10,588 nt of DNA from positions 1 to 10,588 of the forward strand of contig JAIBJP010000053.1 of NCBI GenBank assembly GCA_020029625.1, written 5' to 3'. The translations under genes were made by a program, and so were the position numbers. The notes below the pieces were generated by a model, which worked only from the letters and a program-made list of their open reading frames with translations, was not told where the DNA came from and ran no database searches. This stretch comes from Actinomycetota bacterium (GTDB taxonomy: Bacteria > Actinomycetota > Thermoleophilia > Gaiellales > Gaiellaceae). This document shows positions 5,929 through 10,588 of the stretch, one piece after another (position 1 is the first letter of the stretch; the number at the start of each line of letters is the position of its first letter).

Positions 5929-7200
5929 GTGCGAATCGGAGCGTTCACGGCTCTCCTCGCGCTGCTCGTCGTCGTGTCCTGCAGCGGAAGAGAGGCGACG
6001 CCGGAGAAGGCGCCGGAGGCGGCTTTCCGCCCGCCCACTCACCGGCTCCTCGGGCTCGTCTGGAAGGGCAACAGCGCCGAGCTGGCGGAGCTCGATCCTC
6101 GCACCCTCGCTCCGGGGTTGCGTCGATTTCCGGTCGAGCAGGGCGCAGCCACTCTGATCGCCTTCTCGCCGGAGGGGAAGACGCTCGCCCTTGGTCACGG
6201 TGAAAAGCAGCAGGTCGAGCTCGTGGACGTGGCGGCGGTTCGCCGCCTCGGCGTGGTCGATCTCGGAATCCCGGGCTACATCAGCCGCCTCTACTGGACT
6301 CGGGCGGGGATGCTCTTCGCCGCCGTCGGCCAGCAGTTCGTCGTCGTGATCGACCCTGCAGGACGAAAGGTCCACGAGATGAGGCAGGTGGAGGGCACGT
6401 TGCTTGCGGCCGAGCCAATCGAGGCGGGATTGGTGGGTCTGGTTGCGCCGGCCGACCGAATCGGACCCCTGAAGCTGGCTGTCTGGGGCACCGAGGGGAC
6501 CTCCACCGTCCCGCTCCGGATGGTTGGCGGCTGGGAGACGGAGCAAGGTGACGACGAATCCGAGTTTCGGTCGCGCGAGCTAGTGCCGGGACTCGCCGTT
6601 GACCCGAGGGGCCGACGGGCGCTCGTCGTGCCGCCCGGCGGCCCTGTGGCCGAGGTCGACCTCGACGATCTAACGGTGACGTACCACACGCTCTCGGAGC
6701 CTGTCTCGCTCTTCCACCGCTTCCTCGACTGGCTCGACCCCGCCGCGGAGGCCAAGATGATCGAAGGAAAGGACCGACAGGCGTTGTGGCTCGCAAGCGG
6801 CCTGGTTGCTGTGAGTGGGACGGACTATCCGCCGCTCAAGACGGGTCAAACCGACGTGGCCGGCAAGCCCGCCGGGCTGTCCCTCATCGACACCGATGAC
6901 TGGAGCGTTCGTAGGATCGACGGAGAGGTCTCCGGCGTGCACCTCGCGGGTTCTCAGCTCTTCGCGTACGAAGCAGGATGCTCGAGCGCACCGGAGAGCT
7001 TCGCCCTCGTCGCTTACGATCTCCGCGGCGACCAGCGGTTCCGGCTCTGCCGCGACGAGGGCTTCGACCCGCAGGTCGTCGGCCGCTATCTCTACGTCGG
7101 CATGGACAACAACACTCGCTTCGACGTGATCGACATGTCGACCGGAGCAGTCGTGTCGCGGCTGCAAACCAAGCAGACGACAACCCTGCTCGTCGACTAG
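5929..7200 (+). CDS. Putative lipoprotein with beta-propeller-like repeats, function unknown
   Basis: I do not assign a function. The 423-residue protein starts with a lipoprotein signal peptide: MRIG, a hydrophobic stretch, then VVSC with lipidated C18, so it should be anchored on the outer face of the cytoplasmic membrane. After a short linker come repeating strand patterns of the propeller type, for example LIAFSPEGKTLALG near 80-93, VVVIDPAG near 142-149, LAVDPRGRRALVVP near 222-235 and FDVIDMSTGAVV near 400-411. These alternate a D-rich turn with hydrophobic strands, as in WD40/YVTN-like folds. Two cysteines, C351 and C374, could pair. I believe similar proteins occur in other Thermoleophilia, but that is memory, not a search. 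The GTG start is set by the signal peptide and the upstream hexamer. The gene follows thioredoxin and ends on the stop shared with thiL. Confidence 0.8.
   Translation: MRIGAFTALLALLVVVSCSGREATPEKAPEAAFRPPTHRLLGLVWKGNSAELAELDPRTLAPGLRRFPVEQGAATLIAFSPEGKTLALGHGEKQQVELVDVAAVRRLGVVDLGIPGYISRLYWTRAGMLFAAVGQQFVVVIDPAGRKVHEMRQVEGTLLAAEPIEAGLVGLVAPADRIGPLKLAVWGTEGTSTVPLRMVGGWETEQGDDESEFRSRELVPGLAVDPRGRRALVVPPGGPVAEVDLDDLTVTYHTLSEPVSLFHRFLDWLDPAAEAKMIEGKDRQALWLASGLVAVSGTDYPPLKTGQTDVAGKPAGLSLIDTDDWSVRRIDGEVSGVHLAGSQLFAYEAGCSSAPESFALVAYDLRGDQRFRLCRDEGFDPQVVGRYLYVGMDNNTRFDVIDMSTGAVVSRLQTKQTTTLLVD
7197..7200. other. Second CTAG palindrome shared by convergent stop codons
   Basis: Bases 7198-7200 are the TAG stop of the lipoprotein gene, and 7199-7197 read TAG on the minus strand as the stop of thiL. 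The arrangement is identical to that at 1626-1629, again with no intergenic terminator. Confidence 0.95.
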
Positions 7201-8034
7201 CGCCGGAACGCGTCCCAGCGGGCGGGCAAATCCGGCTCGACGCCCGCGCCGTCCTCGACACGCCCCACGACGGGCAGGCCCAGCGCAGTCGCGTCTTCGG
7301 GGGCGACGGCAGCGAGCAGCTCGTAGTCCTCGCCCATGGTCCAGAAGAGCAGTTCGGCGACCTCCTCGAGCCGCGCCGCCCGCGGCACGCTCTCGACGTC
7401 GATCGTGAGCCTGCAGCTCGAGCGAGCTGCGATTCGCGCGGCGTCCGAGAAAATCCCGTCGGAAAGATCGATGAGCGCGTGCGCGACAGGGCCGAGCCGC
7501 CGGCCCTCCTCGAGGCGGAACGGCGGCCGGCGGTGACGCTCCACGAGCTCGTCGAAGCCCTCCAGCCCTTGCTCTAGGGCGTAGAGGCCCGCGGCCGCCC
7601 CGCCGAGCGGGCCCGTCACCACGAGCGCGTCCCCGGGCCGAGCCCCCGCCCTGCCCGGAACGCGCTCGCTTCGCCCGACGGCTGTCACGCTGACGCTGAA
7701 TGCCCTTGCTGCCGTCGTATCCCCGCCGAGGACGGGCACACCAGCCTCGGCGATGCCCTCGTACAGCTCGACAATCGCGGCGTCCCCGGTCTCGGGTGGG
7801 ACTGCGAGCCCGATGAGCAAACCGACGGGCTCGGCGGCCATCGCGGCCAGATCGCTGAGGTTGACCGCGGCGGCCTTGTAGCCGAGGTCGCGGCAGGAAG
7901 TCCACTCGAAGCGGAAATGGACGCCCTCGACGAGCACGTCCTGCGTGACCACGATGCCGCCCTCGAGAACAGCGCCCTCGGCGTCCTGACCGGAGGCTAA
8001 GCCCCGGCGCTCGAGCTCCGCGAGGAGCCCGAAC

Positions 8035-8060
<26 letters not shown>
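7197..8060 (-). CDS. thiL: Thiamine-monophosphate kinase
   Basis: ThiL phosphorylates thiamine monophosphate to thiamine diphosphate with ATP, the last step of the pathway. The 287-residue protein (with the TTG start at 8060) begins with the family pattern RLSELGEFGLLA. Then come TQD (39-41) and LVEGVHF (43-49), NLSDLAA (67-73), GGDTT (112-116), VVTGPLGG (147-154) and DLSDGI (198-203), which are the ATP and magnesium sites. The usual N-terminal GDDAA motif is replaced by GQDAEGA (24-30), which keeps one aspartate. The frame is open further upstream to 8183, but that part runs deep inside thiD and lacks family character. TTG at 8060 is preferred, and a CTG at 8051 is another option. The first 26 bases overlap the end of thiD, so the two genes are probably co-transcribed and translationally coupled. 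Confidence 0.88.
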
Positions 8061-8841
<781 letters not shown>

Positions 8842-8851
8842 ACTGTGGTTG

Positions 8852-8861
8852 AGGCTAGCAT
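8852..8861. promoter_or_regulatory. Overlapping divergent -10-like hexamers between thiD and the helicase
   Basis: TAGCAT (8856-8861) faces the helicase and ends eight bases before its GTG at 8870. TAGCCT (8857-8852, minus strand) faces thiD and ends ten bases before its TTG at 8841. Both fit TANNNT and overlap at a CTAG (8855-8858). The 28-base gap has room for little else. It resembles the element at 4795-4801, but the spacing is looser. Confidence 0.4.
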
Positions 8862-8869
8862 CGGACTCC

Positions 8870-10225
8870 GTGGCTACCGTCGCCGCCGCCTGGGACGAGC
8901 TCCTCAGCGGCGAGGAGCTCGCCTACGTCACCGAAGTGCCGGCGCGCGAGGCGGGCCTCGTCCCGATTCCCGCAGGTCTGAATCCTCGGGTCCAGGAAGC
9001 GCTCCACGCGCAAGGAATCGACACGGTTTACGGCCACCAGGCGGAGGCCTTCGAGTCGGCCTCCCGCGGCGAGCACCTGGTCGTCGCGACGGGCACTGCG
9101 AGCGGCAAGACGCTCGCTTTCAACCTCCCGGTCCTCGATGCCCTGGCCGCCGAGCCCAAGCTGCGTGCCCTCTACCTCTACCCGACCAAAGCGCTCGCAC
9201 AGGATCAAGCCAGGGCGCTGGCGTCTTACGGGGTGCCCCGGCTCCGGCCGGCCATCTACGACGGAGACACGGAGACCGAGCGCCGCTGGCAGATTCGCAA
9301 ATGGGCGAACGTCATCCTCACGAACCCGGACATGCTCCACGTCGGAGTCCTCCCTCACCACGACCGCTGGGGAGACGTCCTCCAGAACCTTCGCTACGTC
9401 GTCGTTGACGAAGCGCACGTGTATCGAGGCGTCTTCGGCTCCCATGTGGCGAACGTCCTCCGGCGCTTGCGCCGCGCCGCGGCGATCTACGGCGCCGAGC
9501 CACAGTTCCTGCTGGCCTCCGCGACCATCGCAAACCCCGGCGAGCTGGCCCGCTCCCTCGTCGGAGTGGAGCCGACGGTCATCGGCGACGACGCAGCTCC
9601 GCGCGCCGCCCGGACGATCGCGTTCTGGAACCCGCCGGTTCTCGACGAGGAGCTGCAGCTCCGCGCGAGCGCGCTGGGTGAGGGCTCACGCCTAGTGGCC
9701 GACCTCGTCCAGCTCGGCCTGCGCACGATCTGCTTCGCCAAGTCGCGCAAGTCGGCCGAGCTCATTCATCGGTTCGCCGCCGAGCGCGTCGGGCCAGAGC
9801 TCGCAGGGCGACTCTCCCCCTACCGCGCCGGCTACACGCCGGCTCAGCGCCGCGACATCGAGCGCCGCCTCGTCGAAGGCGAGCTCCTGGGGGTCACCGC
9901 GACGGACGCTCTCGAGCTCGGCATCGACATCGGGCTGCTCGACTGCGCGATCTCCGTCGGCTTTCCGGGCACGGTGGCCAGCCTGCGACAGCAGTGGGGA
10001 CGCGCGGGCCGCCGTGCCAAGGGCCTCGCCGTGCTCGTCGCGAGCGAAGACGCGCTCGACCAGTTCTTCATGCGAGAGCCCGAAGCGCTCATGAAACGAC
10101 GCGTCGAGGCTGCGATCCTCGACCATGCAAACCCACGTGTCCTCGACGGCCACGTTCGCTCAGCGGCCTTCGAGGCGCCCCTGGACGAGCGCGACACGGC
10201 TTTCCTGGGTCCGGAGGCTCTCGCG
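8870..10225 (+). CDS. DEAD/DEAH-box helicase of YprA/MrfA type, C-terminal part missing
   Basis: This superfamily 2 ATPase resembles the YprA/MrfA helicases (MrfA acts in mitomycin C damage repair in Bacillus subtilis). Visible parts: Walker A ATGTASGKT at 73-81, DEAH at 180-183, SAT at 217-219, the second RecA domain with TDALELGID at 345-353 and the arginine-finger motif QQWGRAGR at 374-381. After VEAAILDH (near 414-421) and FLGPEAL (445-451) the resemblance ends. The remaining roughly 300 residues, including the C-terminal zinc-binding MZB/DUF1998 domain, are absent. The frame stays open to the window end, but past about 10225 it only reads antisense to the pilus genes, so that tail is not family sequence. 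The GTG at 8870 fits the family N-terminus; a TTG at 8849 is less likely. It is divergent from thiD. The product would lack a required domain if the junction is real. Confidence 0.82.
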
Positions 10226-10333
10226 ATAGCTGTTCAGGTACACGAGGATCGACGCCCCGGCGAGCACCGCGATCAGCAGCGCTGCGAGCACCGTTCCCCT
10301 TCGCGTCGATACGAGTTTGGCTGCAAGTTCCAT
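10160..10333 (-). pseudogene. cpaB: N-terminal fragment of a CpaB-like Flp/Tad pilus assembly protein
   Basis: CpaB (RcpC) is a Tad/Flp pilus assembly protein with an N-terminal membrane helix followed by SAF-type domains. This frame starts at an ATG at 10333 behind a good Shine-Dalgarno AAGGGAG (10344-10338). It reads MELAAKLVSTRRG, a hydrophobic helix at about 14-33 and LNSYRES near 33-39, which I recognise as the start of actinobacterial CpaB. Past about codon 36-40 the sequence instead matches helicase codons read backwards, and a TGA at 10162-10160 ends the frame at 57 residues, far short of a usual CpaB of 200 or more. No SAF domain is present. The gene is cut at the same place as the helicase. 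It lies 18 bases downstream of the pilus gene to its right. Assignment rests on a short stretch plus that neighbour. Confidence 0.6.
10217..10235. other. Probable breakpoint joining a truncated helicase to a reversed, truncated cpaB
   Basis: To the left, plus-strand sequence continues a DEAD/DEAH helicase up to about FLGPEAL. To the right, minus-strand sequence is the start of cpaB. Each gene loses its 3' part at this point, and the two are joined tail to tail. The exact base cannot be fixed by eye, and I see no transposase, long repeat or attachment site at the join. Confidence 0.6.
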
Positions 10334-10337
10334 GGCT

Positions 10338-10344
10338 CTCCCTT
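10338..10344 (-). promoter_or_regulatory. Shine-Dalgarno sequence of the cpaB fragment
   Basis: AAGGGAG on the minus strand ends four bases before the ATG at 10333. It is the clearest ribosome binding site in the window and belongs to an operon-internal gene, in contrast to the SD-less GTG starts of genes that seem to open their own transcripts. Confidence 0.65.
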
Positions 10345-10351
10345 TCGCTTC

Positions 10352-10588
10352 CTAGCGGGTCATTACGGGGACGCAGGGCGTCAGTGCATCGAGGTTGCAA
10401 ACTGTGTCGCCGGCTCCGTGTGGGTTGGGCGCGGCGTACTTGATGAAATGGCCGGCGATGTAGCCCTTGGGCACCGGATGGGCGCCGGGGCAGGGGTCGC
10501 TGTTCCAGCCGGTCACGTAGAAAGCGGCGAAGTCGATCACCGGCACGATGTCGTTACCGGTGCCGCCGAAGCTCCCGAACGGCGTGAT
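10352..10588 (-). CDS. Tad-locus pilus assembly protein (TadG-like), C-terminus only
   Basis: The frame is open from the window edge, so the start lies to the right; 78 C-terminal residues are visible. They include PVIDFAAFYVTGW, followed by a cysteine-containing segment (DPCPGA) and GYIAGHFIKY. This resembles the C-terminal end of TadG/TadE-related envelope proteins of Tad (Flp) pilus loci as I recall them from Actinomycetota. Three cysteines outside the membrane could form disulfides. The TAG stop lies 18 bases before the cpaB start on the same strand, and a TadG-like gene followed by cpaB is a normal order for such loci. That neighbour supports the call. The N-terminal membrane helix and any von Willebrand-like domain are outside the window. 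Confidence 0.6.
   Translation of the reverse strand: MTPFGSFGGTGNDIVPVIDFAAFYVTGWNSDPCPGAHPVPKGYIAGHFIKYAAPNPHGAGDTVCNLDALTPCVPVMTR

Noticed and set aside
6670..7905. Minus-strand open frame (411 codons) spanning the end of the lipoprotein gene and thiL
   Set aside because: It is a frame-shifted shadow of thiL and an antisense shadow of the lipoprotein gene, and is arginine-rich with no family motif.
10089..10400. Minus-strand open frame (103 codons) overlapping cpaB
   Set aside because: It lies in a different frame from the CpaB-like and TadG-like sequences, has no family features and lacks a ribosome site as good as that of cpaB.
10226..10588. Continuation of the helicase frame to the window end
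   Set aside because: The translated tail has no helicase resemblance and lies antisense to two recognisable pilus genes, so I treat it as an accidental open frame after the join.

Overview
This window is high in G+C (roughly two-thirds by eye) and densely coded, with gaps of 17 to 68 bases and no stretch over 300 bases without a gene. Frequent GTG/TTG starts, few Shine-Dalgarno sequences, a polyprenol-phosphate mannosyltransferase and the general gene content suggest an Actinomycetota chromosome, perhaps class Thermoleophilia. The phylum is inferred and the class is a guess from resemblance. There is no sign of phage, transposon, CRISPR array, tRNA or rRNA.

Layout, left to right. The 3' part of a trehalose-6-phosphate phosphatase (+) is followed by a membrane-anchored zinc metallopeptidase of the YpfJ type (+). 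This converges on a group II PLP-dependent decarboxylase (-), which lies downstream of a family X DNA polymerase with a PHP domain (-). The polymerase is divergent from a DPM1-like mannosyltransferase (+), with 17 bases between the two start codons. A thioredoxin (+) and a lipoprotein with a probable beta-propeller fold (+) follow. The lipoprotein converges on a thiamine pair transcribed leftward, thiD then thiL, whose coding regions overlap. A DEAD/DEAH helicase of the YprA/MrfA type (+) diverges from thiD. The right end holds two minus-strand fragments of a Tad/Flp pilus locus: the C-terminus of a pilus assembly protein and the N-terminus of a CpaB-like protein.

Four things stand out. (1) Several genes that open a transcript start with GTG exactly six bases after a -10-like hexamer and have no Shine-Dalgarno sequence, which is the layout of leaderless mRNAs; the polymerase/mannosyltransferase pair seems to share one symmetric -10 element. 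(2) The decarboxylase has Asn185 where animal aromatic amino acid decarboxylases have the PLP-stacking His192. Asn there is the change linked to aldehyde-synthase activity in insect relatives. (3) Both convergent gene pairs end on one shared CTAG palindrome that gives TAG stops on both strands. (4) Near 10215-10235 the helicase homology stops and a backwards, also truncated, cpaB begins. Both genes are broken at the same point, so this is either a real rearrangement breakpoint or a chimeric assembly join.

Functionally this is mostly housekeeping: trehalose synthesis, thiamine diphosphate synthesis, DNA repair, redox and lipid-linked mannose. It is not a defence or mobile island. I see no convincing new multi-gene system; the interest lies in gene architecture, the decarboxylase active site and the right-hand junction.
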